DNA from: Candidatus Calditenuaceae archaeon
GTDB lineage: Archaea; Thermoproteota; Nitrososphaeria_A; Caldarchaeales; Calditenuaceae
DNA length: 64,000 nucleotides
Direction: 5' to 3'
NCBI GenBank assembly: GCA_025058175.1
Contig: JANXED010000003.1
Location: 1-64,000, forward strand
The notes under the pieces were generated by a model, which saw only the letters and a program-made list of their open reading frames with translations, searched no databases and was not told the origin of the DNA. Made by a program: the position numbers and the translations under genes. Position 1 is the first letter of the stretch; each line of letters starts with the position of its first letter. Below are positions 17,474 to 27,160 of this stretch, one piece after another.

Positions 17474-18100
17474 TCAGAAACCCTTCGGCCTGATCGGCCT
17501 CCTCCTCGAGTGGAACCCGCCCGCGTCCTTGAACCTCTCCTCCTGCCAGACGTTCCCCCGCTCATGGTAGCCGCCGTTCTCTGGCCTCTCCCAGAACCCG
17601 TCCTCATACTCCTCGATGAACTCGATCTCGTTCAACCACTTCGCGCTCTTCCAGAGGTAGAGGTGGGGGATGAAGGGCCTCGCGGGGAACCCGTTCTCGA
17701 GGGGTATGGGCCTCCCGTTGATCCTTAAAGCGACGATAGAGTACTCGTCCAGCGCGTCCTCTACCGGCACGGGGGCCGAGTAGCCGTCTAGGCACCTGAA
17801 CATCACCCACCTGGCCTCGGGCTTGACGCCGGCGAGCTCGGCGAGGTACCTGATCTGAACTCCCTCCCACTCGACGTCCTTCACCGACCACTTGGTAACG
17901 CAGTGGGCGTCCCTGACGTACTTCTTCATCGGCATCCTGAGCAGCTCCTCGTAGGTGAACGAGAGCGGCCTCTCGACGAGACCAGTCACCGAGAGCCTGT
18001 AGCTGTTCAGGTCGACCCTCGGTATCCCCAGCGCCGCGTAGACGATGAAGTCCCGGACGTACCTCTGACCTGGAGGCAGCCTCCCCTGGACCTGCTCCAT
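17474..18100 (-). CDS. Sulfite oxidase-family molybdopterin oxidoreductase
   Basis: Cytoplasmic-looking member (208 aa) of the YedY/MsrP-sulfite oxidase family. The molybdenum-ligating cysteine is in [10 protein letters not shown] (C67), followed by [14 protein letters not shown] and the [17 protein letters not shown] stretch conserved in the family. The ATG at 18100 has AAGGGGAG upstream and is preferred to a GTG at 18172 that lies before the likely transcript start. No Tat signal, unlike YedY. No heme or dimerisation domain. MobB and MoeA genes for the cofactor lie 7-9 kb away. The substrate (sulfite, oxidised methionine or other) is unknown. Confidence 0.85.
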   Translation of the reverse strand: MEQVQGRLPPGQRYVRDFIVYAALGIPRVDLNSYRLSVTGLVERPLSFTYEELLRMPMKKYVRDAHCVTKWSVKDVEWEGVQIRYLAELAGVKPEARWVMFRCLDGYSAPVPVEDALDEYSIVALRINGRPIPLENGFPARPFIPHLYLWKSAKWLNEIEFIEEYEDGFWERPENGGYHERGNVWQEERFKDAGGFHSRRRPIRPKGF

Positions 18101-18202
18101 GCTCCCCTTTCCCACAAGCCCCGAGAGATATCGGTTTGTCCAGGCCGCGGTCCCGGGGTCATGGCCCCTCACCTAAATTAACACCGGCGACGCCCAATCG
18201 GT

Positions 18203-19987
18203 ATGGACGCGCAGTACATCAGGGAGCTCGTCGAGGCTGCGCAGGGCAAAAGGAAACTCACGCTCCTTTTGAGGGGCGCCCAGGTCCTCAACGTCTACTC
18301 GGGTGAGGTAGAATGGGCCGACGTCGGGATATACAGGGACAGGGTAGTCTACGTGGGCAAGGACGCTCCGAGCGCCGAGGGCGTGTTGGACGTAGAGGGC
18401 GTGGTGGTGCCGGGCTTCATCGACACCCACCTCCACATCGAGAGCAGCATGGTCACCCCGGTTAGGTTCGCGGAGGCCGTCCTCCCGCACGGCACCACGA
18501 CGGTCTGCGCTGACCCCCACGAGATCGCGAACGTCCTCGGGATCGAGGGCGTCAGGATGATGCTCGAGAACTCTAGGGAATTACCGATGAGGATCACCTA
18601 CTTCGTCCCGACCTGCGTCCCGGAGTCCGATGCGGTGACGGCTGGGGCCGAGATCACCCCGGAGGACGTCGAGAGGGCCCTCGACTGGGAAGGGATTGTG
18701 GGGCTGGGCGAGGTGATGGACTTCGAGTCGGTCCTCGCGGGCCGTGAGAAGTTCATGCGGATCCTCGAGATAGGCTGGAGGAGGAGGTGCGTGATCGACG
18801 GGCACTGCGTACTCCTCTCAGGCGCGAGGCTGAACGCGTACGTCGCGACGGGCCCTGAGGCAGACCACGAGAACTTCACTGTCGAGTCGGCGGTCGAGAA
18901 GCTCAGGAGGGGGATGTACGTCAAGCTGAGGGGGCCCTACATCCTGGACCCAAGGAGGTTCGTGAGGTCGATCGGCTCTCTCCCGAGCCCCTGGAACCGG
19001 GTGATCCTTGTGACGGACGACGTGATGCCCGACACGCTCGCGGAGAGGGGACACCTGGACTTCGTGGTCAGGTCGATGATCGAGGCCGGCATGGACGAGG
19101 TCGAGGCGATCCGGAGCGTGACACTGAGGCCCGCGACCCACATGAGGATGTTCGAGCTGGGAGCGGTCTCGCCTGGTAAGCTCGCCGACCTAGTAGTCCT
19201 CGGTAGCCTGAAGAGGATCGACGTGAGGATGGTGCTCTTCGGGGGCAAGGTCGTCGCGAGGGACGGAAGGCTCGTCGCGGAGCTCCCGGAGAGGAGGTTC
19301 GACAAGAGAGCCCTGGGCACCGTCAGGGTCAAGGACCTGAGGCCTGAAGACTTCGAGTTCAGGCCGCCGATCAGCGACGGCAAGCTGGTCCTGAACGTGA
19401 TCGAGTTCAGGAGGCCCGACCCGTCCGTGGAAGACGTCTCGAGGGCGTTCCTGGAGATGATCGTGACGAAGAGGTCTACCGCCGAGGTCGAAGTCAGGGG
19501 AGGTAGGGCCCTGCTGGGCGACGTCGCGCTGATGGTGGTAATGGAGAGGCACAGGGGCACTGGGAAGAGGGGCTACGGGTTCGTGAAGGGCTTCATGGAG
19601 AGGGGCGCGATCGCGACCACGGTCGCCCACGACTCCCACAACCTCGCAGTGATAGGGACCGACCCGAGGGACATGCACCTCGCGGCGACAGAGGTCGTCA
19701 AGTCGGAGGGAGGACTGGTCGCGACCCTGAACGGCGAGGTCCTCTCGAGGATAGAGCTCCCGATCGCGGGGCTGATGTCCGAGGAGCCCGTGCGGGTCAT
19801 GGCGGAGAAGATGAGGGGATTCAGAAGGGCGCTGGAGAGGCTCGGTGCGATCGACCACCCGTACATGCCGATCGTCTCACTCCTCACGCTCTCGGTCATC
19901 CCCGAGGCCCGCGTTACCGACAAGGGTCTCTTCGACGTCAACGCGCAGAGGTTCGTCGACCCGGTCGCGGCCGTCGTCCCGGCCTGA
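18203..19987 (+). CDS. ade: Adenine deaminase
   Basis: Amidohydrolase-superfamily enzyme (594 aa, normal for AdeC) converting adenine to hypoxanthine and ammonia. The metal motif GFIDTHLHIESSM (H76, H78, E80) is specific to adenine deaminase; the C-terminal adenine-deaminase domain includes VAHDSHNLAVIGT. CTAAATTAAC (18173-18182) lies about 26 nt before the ATG, so the transcript is probably leaderless; the same box may serve the divergent sulfite-oxidase-family gene. It leads into a dihydropyrimidinase gene 10 bp downstream, suggesting a nucleobase salvage or breakdown operon. Confidence 0.93.
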   Translation: MDAQYIRELVEAAQGKRKLTLLLRGAQVLNVYSGEVEWADVGIYRDRVVYVGKDAPSAEGVLDVEGVVVPGFIDTHLHIESSMVTPVRFAEAVLPHGTTTVCADPHEIANVLGIEGVRMMLENSRELPMRITYFVPTCVPESDAVTAGAEITPEDVERALDWEGIVGLGEVMDFESVLAGREKFMRILEIGWRRRCVIDGHCVLLSGARLNAYVATGPEADHENFTVESAVEKLRRGMYVKLRGPYILDPRRFVRSIGSLPSPWNRVILVTDDVMPDTLAERGHLDFVVRSMIEAGMDEVEAIRSVTLRPATHMRMFELGAVSPGKLADLVVLGSLKRIDVRMVLFGGKVVARDGRLVAELPERRFDKRALGTVRVKDLRPEDFEFRPPISDGKLVLNVIEFRRPDPSVEDVSRAFLEMIVTKRSTAEVEVRGGRALLGDVALMVVMERHRGTGKRGYGFVKGFMERGAIATTVAHDSHNLAVIGTDPRDMHLAATEVVKSEGGLVATLNGEVLSRIELPIAGLMSEEPVRVMAEKMRGFRRALERLGAIDHPYMPIVSLLTLSVIPEARVTDKGLFDVNAQRFVDPVAAVVPA

Positions 19988-19997
19988 GCTCAAGGCG

Positions 19998-21398
19998 GTG
20001 CGGGAGTTGGGGTTTGACCTGGTCCTGAGGAACTGCAGGGTGGCTGACCCGTTCGGGACCTTCGAGTGCGAGATTGGGGTCGAGGGCGGGAAGATAGCGG
20101 TCATCGCGAAGTCGATCGAGGCACGGGCCGAAAGGGTGATCGACGCCTCCGGGAAAGTGGTCGTCCCTGGTGCGATAGACGGGCACGTCCACTTCGAGAT
20201 GCAGTACGGCGGTGGGATGGCGACCGCTGATGACTTCGACTCGGGCAGCTCAGCGGCCTCGTGTGGTGGCGTCACGACCTTCATCGACTTCGTCACGCCC
20301 GAGAGGGGAGGATCGATCGTCGGGGCCTTCGAGGAGAGGCTGGCGGCCGCGTCAGCGAAGTCGAGGATCGACTTCGGGCTCCACGTCTGCGTCCTCGAGT
20401 GGGGTCCGAGGGTAGAGGCTGAGCTGAACGAGCTCGTGGGCGGGAGGGGCGTCTCCTCGGTCAAGGTCTTCACGGCCTACAGCAGGAGGGGGCTGATGAT
20501 CGACGACGGGTCCCTCCTCAGGGCGCTGAGCTGGGCCTCGAGGGCCGGGGTGCTGGTCCTCTGCCACTGCGAGAACGAGTGGATTGTCCTGAAGGAGACC
20601 GAGAGGGTCGTGGAGGAGGCGGGTGCGGACGTCTCGAGGTACGAGGAGAGCAGGCCGGCGGTCTCGGAGGCGGAGGCGGTCCTGAGGCTCGGCTACCTCT
20701 CGTCGGTGACCGGGGCAGAGGTCCTGGTCGTCCACCTCTCCTCGGGAGCGGGGTTGAGGGCCGCGGAGGCCGCGAGGGGGATCGGGGCGAGGATGTGGGT
20801 TGAGACCTGTCCCCACTACCTCCTCCTCACGAAGGAGGTCTACTCGAGGCCCGACGGTGGGCTCTTCGTCATGGCGCCGCCCCTGAGGACGCGGGAGGAC
20901 GCCCAGGCCCTCTGGTCCGGGCTCGCCTCGGGGCAGATCGACGTGGTGGGGAGCGACCACGCGCCCTATGCCTCTGCCCACAAGCTCAAGTCGAGGGACT
21001 TCAGGGAGATCCCGGGCGGCGTCCAGGGGACTGAGACGATCGTTCCGACGCTCTTCTCGGAGGGAGTGAGGAAGGGCAGGATCAGCCTCGAACGCTTCGT
21101 CCGCCTGACCTCCTACGTCCCCGCGAGGGTCTACGGCCTCTACCCGAGAAAGGGGAGGATCGCGGTGGGAGCGGACGCGGACATCGTTCTGATCGATCCG
21201 GAGAGGAGGGTGAGGCTCGGGAAGGACGTCCTCCACAGCAGGCTCGACTTCTCGATCTACGAGGGGGTTGAGGTCACGGGGTACCCCGTGCTGACGATCT
21301 CGAGGGGCGAAGTGGTCGCTGAGGACGGAGAGGTCACCTCGAGGCCCGGGAGGGGGCGGTACGTCCATAGGGCGACGAGGGCTCAGGTCCCCAGGTAG
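19998..21398 (+). CDS. hyuA: Dihydropyrimidinase / hydantoinase
   Basis: Cyclic-amide hydrolase (466 aa), opening dihydropyrimidines, hydantoins or related rings. Metal ligands HVH at 63 and 65, a carbamylated lysine in SSVKVFTAY (K156), and GSDHAPYASAHK near the end of the barrel. The frame is open far upstream inside ade, but those codons are out-of-frame shadow; the GTG at 19998 (or the TTG at 20007) begins the family similarity. Co-directional with adenine deaminase. Its 3' end overlaps the convergent ThrC-like gene by 16 bp. Allantoinase is less likely from the KVFTAY and SDHAPY context, but substrate range needs testing. Confidence 0.88.
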   Translation: MRELGFDLVLRNCRVADPFGTFECEIGVEGGKIAVIAKSIEARAERVIDASGKVVVPGAIDGHVHFEMQYGGGMATADDFDSGSSAASCGGVTTFIDFVTPERGGSIVGAFEERLAAASAKSRIDFGLHVCVLEWGPRVEAELNELVGGRGVSSVKVFTAYSRRGLMIDDGSLLRALSWASRAGVLVLCHCENEWIVLKETERVVEEAGADVSRYEESRPAVSEAEAVLRLGYLSSVTGAEVLVVHLSSGAGLRAAEAARGIGARMWVETCPHYLLLTKEVYSRPDGGLFVMAPPLRTREDAQALWSGLASGQIDVVGSDHAPYASAHKLKSRDFREIPGGVQGTETIVPTLFSEGVRKGRISLERFVRLTSYVPARVYGLYPRKGRIAVGADADIVLIDPERRVRLGKDVLHSRLDFSIYEGVEVTGYPVLTISRGEVVAEDGEVTSRPGRGRYVHRATRAQVPR

Positions 21399-22648
21399 CG
21401 CCTCAACTGCTCGACGTCAGGCGTTATCAGCGGTATCTCACCGACCGTCGGGACCAGCTTCTCGACCTCCTTCAGCCCCGAACCCGTGACCAGCACTACT
21501 ACCTCGTCCGACCCGTCGAGGTGGCCCTCGTCCTGCAGCCTCACCGCGGCCGCGACTCCGACCGCGCCCGAGGGCTCCGCGAAGACGCCTGCTTTGCTGG
21601 CTAGGAGCTTGACCGCCTCGAGGATCTCCTCGTCGGTGACCGCGACCCCTGTCCCACCGGTCCTCCTTATCCCCTCCATCGCCGCGTCGCCGTCCCAGGG
21701 GTACGGGTCCAGCAACCCGGAGGCGATCGACTTGGGCGACCTCTCGGGCACGACATCGCTGAAGGAGAGTCCCTTCCTGACAGCCCTCACCAGGGGCTGG
21801 TTCCCCTCCGGCTGGACCGCTATCAACCTCGGCATCTCGCCCTCAACGAGCCCCAGCTCGACCAGATCCCTCACGCCCTTCCAGATCCCCGCGAGAAGGC
21901 ACCCCGAGCCAGTCGGGACGATGAACGCGTCCGGGAACCTCCAGCCCAACTGCTCCGCGACCTCGTAGACGATGGTCTTGGGGCCCTCGACCTGGTACGG
22001 GTTGAAGGGGCCGAAGCTCGGACAGGGGTACCACCCGAACTCCTCGACCGCTCTCAGCATCGCCTGGACCGTCGGGTCCCTCCCCTCCTCGACCGACTTG
22101 ACCCTGAAGAGCCTCGCGCCGTAGGAGATCAGCTGCGCCGCCTTCCCGAGCGAGACGTTCTCGGGGACGAACGCGACGCACTTCAGGCCCAGGCTCGCTG
22201 CGTATGCGGCTAGCGCTGAGGCAGCGTTCCCGCTCGATGCGGTCACAACCGTCTCCGCACCCCACTCGGCGGCCTTCGCGGCTCCCACGGCCATCGCCCT
22301 GTCCTTGAAGGAGCTCGTGGGGTTCCGGGTCTCGTCCTTCAGCCTCATCCTCCTCAGGCCGAGGTGGTCGTTGAGCCTCCTGGCGCAGAACAGCGGTGTC
22401 AGGCCCTCGTCGAAGGGCGCGCCGAACTCCATCGCGGCAGGGAGCAGTTCCCAGTACCTCCAGACCCCTCCGGCCCAAGGCCTCCTCGAGACCGCCTCCC
22501 TGGTCAGGAACTCCTTCAGCTCCTCGTAGTCGTAGACCACGTCGAGCCTCCCGAGGTCCCTGGAGGCGCAGAGGACCGGCCTCTCGGTCGGCAGGTAGCT
22601 CCTTCCGCACCTCGAGCAGACCAGCTCCCTGACGAAGGACACGCTCAC
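21383..22648 (-). CDS. thrC: Threonine synthase-like PLP enzyme
   Basis: Fold-type II PLP enzyme (421 aa). N-terminal zinc-ribbon remnant (C11, C14, C27) as in archaeal ThrC, PLP lysine K115 in NPTSSFKDRAMA, and phosphate loop SSGNAASALAAYA. Threonine synthase turns O-phosphohomoserine into threonine. It is the third gene of a minus-strand set (oxidoreductase, SsnA-like deaminase, this one), overlapping the deaminase by 4 bp (GTGA), and no other threonine gene is near. A related ammonia-lyase role tied to nucleobase breakdown is therefore possible, though the sequence itself reads as ThrC. Confidence 0.8.
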   Translation of the reverse strand: MSVSFVRELVCSRCGRSYLPTERPVLCASRDLGRLDVVYDYEELKEFLTREAVSRRPWAGGVWRYWELLPAAMEFGAPFDEGLTPLFCARRLNDHLGLRRMRLKDETRNPTSSFKDRAMAVGAAKAAEWGAETVVTASSGNAASALAAYAASLGLKCVAFVPENVSLGKAAQLISYGARLFRVKSVEEGRDPTVQAMLRAVEEFGWYPCPSFGPFNPYQVEGPKTIVYEVAEQLGWRFPDAFIVPTGSGCLLAGIWKGVRDLVELGLVEGEMPRLIAVQPEGNQPLVRAVRKGLSFSDVVPERSPKSIASGLLDPYPWDGDAAMEGIRRTGGTGVAVTDEEILEAVKLLASKAGVFAEPSGAVGVAAAVRLQDEGHLDGSDEVVVLVTGSGLKEVEKLVPTVGEIPLITPDVEQLRRYLGT

Positions 22649-24015
22649 GCACCTCCGCGCAGAGGCTCGACGGCCCTGAGCGGCCCCTCGCCCAACTTCT
22701 CCCAGAGCCTCTCGATCGACCTGAGGACCCTCTCCTCCGCCTCCCTCTGGTCGAGCCTCGTGAGCCTCCCGTCTCTAGCGACGACCTCGCCGCCGACCAT
22801 CACGAGCCTTACGTCCGATCCCCTCAGCCCGTTGACGACGTAGGAGTACGGGTCTCCGGTGAGGGGCGTAGCCATTACGGTCGGCCTCACGACGATCAGG
22901 TCCGCGAGCTTCCCGGGCCTCAGGGACCCTAGGTCCTTCAGGCCGTAAGCCCCAGCAGCCCTGACGGTCGCCATCTCTAGCACCACCTTCGCGGAGAGCG
23001 CGGTCGGGTCCCTCCTGTGGACCCTGTGGACCAGGAACGCGGCCCTCGCGTTCTCGAAGGCGTCGAAGACGTAGCCGTCGTTCCCGAGGCAGACGTTCAC
23101 GCCCTCCCTGAGCATCTCCGGGACCGGGGAGACGCCCACGGCGTTCAGCATGTTGCTCATCGGGTTGTGGGCGACGTTCGCCCCCGTCCTCGCGAGGATC
23201 GATATCTCCTTCGGTGAGAGGTGGACGCAGTGGGCCAGGACAGCCCTCGGCGAGAGCAACCCCAGCCCCTCGAGCCTCTCGACGGTCCTGATGCCGTACC
23301 TCTCGATGTTGTGGTAGACGTCGTTCGGCCCCTCGGAGACGTGGACCGTGATCGGGCAGTCGAACCGCCTCGAGAGTTCTACGGCCCTCTCGATCAGCTC
23401 GTCGGTGACCGTGAAGGACGCGTGGACGCTCACCATCCCCATCGCCCTCCGCGAGGATGAGCTCGAGAGGAACCGCTCGTTCTCCTTCAGCCCCCTAAGG
23501 CCCTCATCGCCGCTCCGCCTCTCCGTCGCCTCGAAGGAGATCAGGCCCCTGATCCCGACCTCGTCGACCGCCCTTGCGATCGCGTCGAGGGACCCCTCGA
23601 TTCCGTTGGGCGCGGAGTACGTGTCGGCGAAGCAGGTGGTCCCGGTGAGGGCCATCTCCATGGACGCGGCCAGGGCCGTCGCGTAAGCCGCCTCGTTGTC
23701 CAGCCTCTCGTCCAGCGGCCACCAGACCCTCTGGAGGATCTGGAGGAAGTCAGTCGGCGGCTCGACCTTCAGGCCGGATCCCCTCAGCGCGATCCCGTAC
23801 AGATGGGTGTGGCCGCAGATCAGCCCCGGAAGCACGAAGCTCCCCCTCGCGTCGACGACCTCGTCGACCTTCTCCGTCCTCGTCAACTCGTCGGCCTTCC
23901 CGACCGCGGCTATCCTCTCGCCCTCGACCAGGACGGCTCCGTCCCTGATCACGCCGAGCTCGTCGTCCATCGTGACTAACACTCCGCCCCTGACCAGCTT
24001 CCTCTCGGACTTCAT
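22645..24015 (-). CDS. ssnA: SsnA/TrzN-type metal-dependent aminohydrolase
   Basis: Amidohydrolase (456 aa) of the chlorohydrolase/guanine-deaminase group. Complete metal and catalytic set: H69 and H71 (GLICGHTHLYG), H225 and E228 (HVSEGPND), H262 (AHCVHL) and D313 (GNDGYVFD). The YHNIERYGIRTVERLEGLGLL and FENARAAFLVHR stretches recall SsnA, a deaminase-like protein found in bacterial purine-degradation clusters. Alternatives are guanine deaminase or S-adenosylhomocysteine/methylthioadenosine deaminase. Starts 9 bp after the F420-type oxidoreductase stop, and its stop overlaps the ThrC-like start. Confidence 0.8.
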   Translation of the reverse strand: MKSERKLVRGGVLVTMDDELGVIRDGAVLVEGERIAAVGKADELTRTEKVDEVVDARGSFVLPGLICGHTHLYGIALRGSGLKVEPPTDFLQILQRVWWPLDERLDNEAAYATALAASMEMALTGTTCFADTYSAPNGIEGSLDAIARAVDEVGIRGLISFEATERRSGDEGLRGLKENERFLSSSSSRRAMGMVSVHASFTVTDELIERAVELSRRFDCPITVHVSEGPNDVYHNIERYGIRTVERLEGLGLLSPRAVLAHCVHLSPKEISILARTGANVAHNPMSNMLNAVGVSPVPEMLREGVNVCLGNDGYVFDAFENARAAFLVHRVHRRDPTALSAKVVLEMATVRAAGAYGLKDLGSLRPGKLADLIVVRPTVMATPLTGDPYSYVVNGLRGSDVRLVMVGGEVVARDGRLTRLDQREAEERVLRSIERLWEKLGEGPLRAVEPLRGGA

Positions 24016-24024
24016 CGTCCCACC

Positions 24025-25032
24025 TCAGAGGGCTGCGAGGGCCCTAATCGCGTACTCGACGTCGCCGCTCAGCGGGAGGATGAGGGGCGCGGTGCAGCCG
24101 TGGGCCATGTACTCTTCGATCTTCCTCTTCACCTCGGACGGCGTGCCCGATGCCGTAATGAGCCTCACGACGTCGTCCGGGACGATCTCCATCGCCCTCT
24201 CGATCCCGCCAGGCTTCGCGGGCCATCCGCCCATCGCCCTCTGAACCTCCTCGATTAGGTCCTCTCTCACGCCGCTCGCCTTCATGATGTGGGGCTGCTG
24301 GCCGAGGGTCATCGTTACGTGCTTCTTCGCGAGCTTGACGGCGTAGTCGCCGTCCTCGTGGACCGAGCAGGCTATCAGCTGGGGCCTGTCGATGTCCTCC
24401 AGCCTCCTCTTGGCCCTCGCGGCCCCGACCTTGATGTGCTCGATGGCCTTGTCGTTGTAAAGAGGCGAGACCAAGTAGTTGAGGAGGACGCCGTCCGCTA
24501 TCTCGCCCGATAGCTCCATCATCTTGAACCCGGTGGCGCCGATGTAGATCGGGACGTTCCTCGGGACCGGACCCTTGCCGTGCAGGACGTCCAGCCTCAC
24601 GCCCCTCAGCTTGACGAACTCGCCCTCATGGGTCACCTCCTCCATCCTGAGGAGCCTCCTGATCGTCTCGACGTACTCCCTCATGCACTTAAGGGGCTCC
24701 CTCCTCTCGATCCCGACCTTCCACGCGAGCGGGTCCCACCAAGCCCCGAGGCCCAGCAGGATCCTGTCGTCGGCGAGCTCGTCGAGGGTCGCGAATGTCT
24801 GAGCGATCAACGCGGCGTTCCTTGTCCAGGTGTTGATCACGCCCGCTCCAACTTTGATCCTCTCTGTCACGGCGGCGATGGCGGTCATCGGGACTATCGC
24901 GTCTCTCGAGAGCCTGGACTCGGCGATCCAAACCGACTCGAAACCTTGCTCCTCAGCGATCTGCGCGTACCTCATCATTTCCCTGACGTGCATGTCCTGA
25001 AGATAGAGCCCGAGACGGGGTATCGAGCCCAC
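24025..25032 (-). CDS. LLM-class F420-dependent oxidoreductase (Mer-like)
   Basis: Bacterial-luciferase-fold TIM barrel (335 aa) resembling methylene-tetrahydromethanopterin reductase and other F420-dependent enzymes: [21 protein letters not shown] at the N-terminus, [12 protein letters not shown] after strand 3, the non-prolyl bulge region [14 protein letters not shown], and [25 protein letters not shown]. First gene of the oxidoreductase-deaminase-ThrC set. GTG start about 25 nt after a minus-strand CTTATTACT box. True Mer is possible but other one-carbon genes are absent; an F420-linked oxidation in the nucleobase pathway is an alternative. Confidence 0.82.
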   Translation of the reverse strand: MGSIPRLGLYLQDMHVREMMRYAQIAEEQGFESVWIAESRLSRDAIVPMTAIAAVTERIKVGAGVINTWTRNAALIAQTFATLDELADDRILLGLGAWWDPLAWKVGIERREPLKCMREYVETIRRLLRMEEVTHEGEFVKLRGVRLDVLHGKGPVPRNVPIYIGATGFKMMELSGEIADGVLLNYLVSPLYNDKAIEHIKVGAARAKRRLEDIDRPQLIACSVHEDGDYAVKLAKKHVTMTLGQQPHIMKASGVREDLIEEVQRAMGGWPAKPGGIERAMEIVPDDVVRLITASGTPSEVKRKIEEYMAHGCTAPLILPLSGDVEYAIRALAAL

Positions 25033-25118
25033 ACTTCGAATACCTCGCCGTGAGTAATAAGATGAAAACCGGGAGGGATCGGGTTAAGCTTTTCACGGTC
25101 CGGGGCGTTGAGGAGCCG

Positions 25119-25613
25119 GTGTGGGTCATAGCGGTCTTCGGGTTCAAGAAGGCAGGTAAGACGAGGCTCGCCTCGATGATCGTCTCGGCGCTCAGGTCGA
25201 TGGGGTACAGGGTCGCGGCGGCGAAGCACGTCCACCACGCCGACTTCACGATCGAAAGGGAGGGGTCCGACAGCTGGAGGCTTTACCAGTCCGGTGCCGA
25301 CCCGGTGATCGTCTCCTCCCCGAGGGAGACCGCGGTGATCCACAGGTCCGTCGCGATTAGGGGGGTCGGGGACTTGAGGGCGCTCGCGGGCGACGTGGAC
25401 TTCCTCGTCGTCGAGGGCTTCCAGTCGATGATGCCTCAGGATTCCGAGGGCGTCGTCAGGATCAGGGTGCTCAGAGAGGAGGGGGAGGACGTGGGACCGA
25501 ACGACATCCCGGTCTCCTTTGCGCCCAACCCATCGGCGAGGTACCTCCTGCCGGATCAGTTCGACGAGCTCCTCTCGGAGGTCCTGCGGGTGGTCCGCGG
25601 GCCCACCGGGTGA
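25119..25613 (+). CDS. mobB: Molybdopterin-guanine dinucleotide biosynthesis adaptor MobB
   Basis: P-loop GTPase (164 aa from the chosen start) assisting addition of GMP to molybdopterin. Walker A GFKKAGKTR lies at 8-16, followed by AAAKHVHHADFTIEREGSDSWR and the VEGFQ motif, all typical. The frame opens at 25050, but GGTTAAGCTTTTC (25082-25094) resembles a TATA box and the GTG at 25119 just precedes the family's first strand (WVIAVFGF). Followed 7 bp later by moeA, so the two probably form a cofactor unit. Target enzymes in this window include the sulfite-oxidase-family protein. Confidence 0.88.
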   Translation: MWVIAVFGFKKAGKTRLASMIVSALRSMGYRVAAAKHVHHADFTIEREGSDSWRLYQSGADPVIVSSPRETAVIHRSVAIRGVGDLRALAGDVDFLVVEGFQSMMPQDSEGVVRIRVLREEGEDVGPNDIPVSFAPNPSARYLLPDQFDELLSEVLRVVRGPTG

Positions 25614-25620
25614 GGTCTCG

Positions 25621-26817
25621 GTGAGTGCGCTGAAGCTGGTGACCCTCGAGGAGGCCCAGAGGGCTGCAGTCTCCGCGGGGTCCCGGAGGACGCTGGAGCT
25701 GATCGAGCTGCCGATCGAGGAGGCGGTAGGTCGCGTCGTCGCAGAGCCGGTCTTCTCGGGCTCCGACGTCCCCGGAGTCGACAGGGCGGCCCTCGACGGC
25801 TTCGCGACCAAGTTCGAGTTCCTCGAGCGGAGGGACGGCGGGGGCGCGGTGAGGCTCAAGCTCTCGGAGTCTCCGGGGGATGGGCCGTGGGCGGTGAGCG
25901 TCCTCACCGGACAGCCGATCCCGCCGGGATCGGACGTCGTGATCAGGACGGAGCACGTCAAGCTCGAGGGCCAGAAGCTGGTTTTCAGGGGGATGGCCGA
26001 GAGGTGGGAGAACGTCGAGAGGAGGGGTTCATTCTTCAGGGCCGGCGATCGGGTCGTCGAGCGCGGCGAGCTCCTCAGGCCTCCGCAGGTCGCCGTCCTC
26101 TCGGAGCTGGGCGTAAGGAGGGTCTCCGTGTACAGGAGGCCGAGGTGTGCCGTGATCTCGGTCGGCGGTGAGCTCCTGAGCGAGTCGGGGAGGGCCATCC
26201 CGAACGACTACGCCCACGTCGTCGCATCGTACCTCCGCCAGATGGGCTGCGATGTTACCTCGATCGAAGCGGTCGGGGACGAGGTCGACGGGTTGGTGGG
26301 CAGGGTGAAGGGGGCCGCTGAGACCAACGACCTGGTCGTCACCGTCGGGAGGGCCTCGAGCGGGAGCAACGACGTCGTCCGGAAAGCCTACGCGGAGATG
26401 GAGGGCGCAGAGGTCCTCTTCCACGGCGTGCGGCTCCACCCCGGCAAGCCGGTCGGCTTGGTGATGGTGAGGGAGCGGAGCTGGCTAATCCTTCCCGGCT
26501 CCCTGACAGCCGCGATCGCTGGCCTCCATCTGATCGGGGCGCCCTACCTGAGGTCCCTCTACCGCCTCAGGTCGCCTCCACCCGAGCTCGCTGCCGGTCT
26601 GGACGGCGACGCTCCCGGAAGACCGGGCGTCAGCAGCGTCTACTTCGCATCGCTTGAGCCATCCGGAGAGGGGGTCAGGGCGAAGGTGCTCCCTAAGGGC
26701 GTCAACAACCTCTACACCGCGTCCAGGGCGAACGCGTTCCTAGTCGTCCCGCCCGGCGCCCACGCGACGTTCGGTGAGGCCGTCAAGCTGACCCTTCTCG
26801 GGAGGCTGACATACTGA
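25621..26817 (+). CDS. moeA: Molybdopterin molybdotransferase MoeA
   Basis: 398 aa, the usual length. MoeA inserts molybdate (or tungstate) into adenylated molybdopterin. Visible: LPIEEAVGRVVAEP, the conserved PGVDRAALDGFA segment, GQPIPPGSDVVIRTE, the TVGRASSGSNDVV region and the HPGKPVGLVM motif. The TGGxS-type motif usual in MoeA reads TVGRASSG here, a slight departure. GTG start 7 bp after mobB; longer upstream frame is shadow of mobB. Archaea often carry two MoeA paralogues, one for Mo and one for W; which this is cannot be told. Confidence 0.9.
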   Translation: MSALKLVTLEEAQRAAVSAGSRRTLELIELPIEEAVGRVVAEPVFSGSDVPGVDRAALDGFATKFEFLERRDGGGAVRLKLSESPGDGPWAVSVLTGQPIPPGSDVVIRTEHVKLEGQKLVFRGMAERWENVERRGSFFRAGDRVVERGELLRPPQVAVLSELGVRRVSVYRRPRCAVISVGGELLSESGRAIPNDYAHVVASYLRQMGCDVTSIEAVGDEVDGLVGRVKGAAETNDLVVTVGRASSGSNDVVRKAYAEMEGAEVLFHGVRLHPGKPVGLVMVRERSWLILPGSLTAAIAGLHLIGAPYLRSLYRLRSPPPELAAGLDGDAPGRPGVSSVYFASLEPSGEGVRAKVLPKGVNNLYTASRANAFLVVPPGAHATFGEAVKLTLLGRLTY

Positions 26818-26858
26818 CCGCGGAAGACTTATACTGACGGGGGTGTTGGTGCGGTGAG

Positions 26859-27089
26859 ATGCCCGTTCAAGCGTACGTACTGATCAGGACCAAGCCTGGC
26901 TACGCGAAGAGGGTCGCCCAGGAGCTCACGAAGGTCCAGGGATGCCTCGCTGTCTGCAACGTCACGGGGAGGTACGACGTTATCGCCTTCGTCGAGGCGT
27001 CCGACCTGCAGGCCCTCGGGTCCTTGATCGTCGAGCGCGTCCACGCCGTCGAGGGGGTCGAGAGGACGGAGACCGCGGTCGTCGTTTGA
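26859..27089 (+). CDS. Stand-alone Lrp/AsnC ligand-binding (RAM) domain
   Basis: 76-residue protein consisting only of the alpha/beta sandwich that forms the C-terminal effector domain of Lrp/AsnC regulators: [19 protein letters not shown], then a [15 protein letters not shown] beta strand and [18 protein letters not shown]. No DNA-binding domain. Such small RAM proteins usually bind amino acids or pair with full regulators. ATG start with TGAGATG context; sits between moeA and an ABC ATPase. Ligand unknown. Confidence 0.85.
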   Translation: MPVQAYVLIRTKPGYAKRVAQELTKVQGCLAVCNVTGRYDVIAFVEASDLQALGSLIVERVHAVEGVERTETAVVV

Positions 27090-27160
27090 CCTCATGCCGT
27101 CAAAACCGCAGCGCACCGTCCATCACTCTTTTATTGCTGAACGGCATTCACTATAACGAG

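Noticed and set aside
24975-26198. 407-codon minus frame across the mobB/moeA region
   Set aside because: Antisense to two well-supported molybdenum-cofactor genes and without motifs.
27152-27160. TATAACGAG before the nucleoside-type ATPase (and at 56130) as further copies of the rbkR/phnD operator
   Set aside because: Only the left half matches; there is no right inverted half at the proper spacing, so they are more likely plain promoter sequence.
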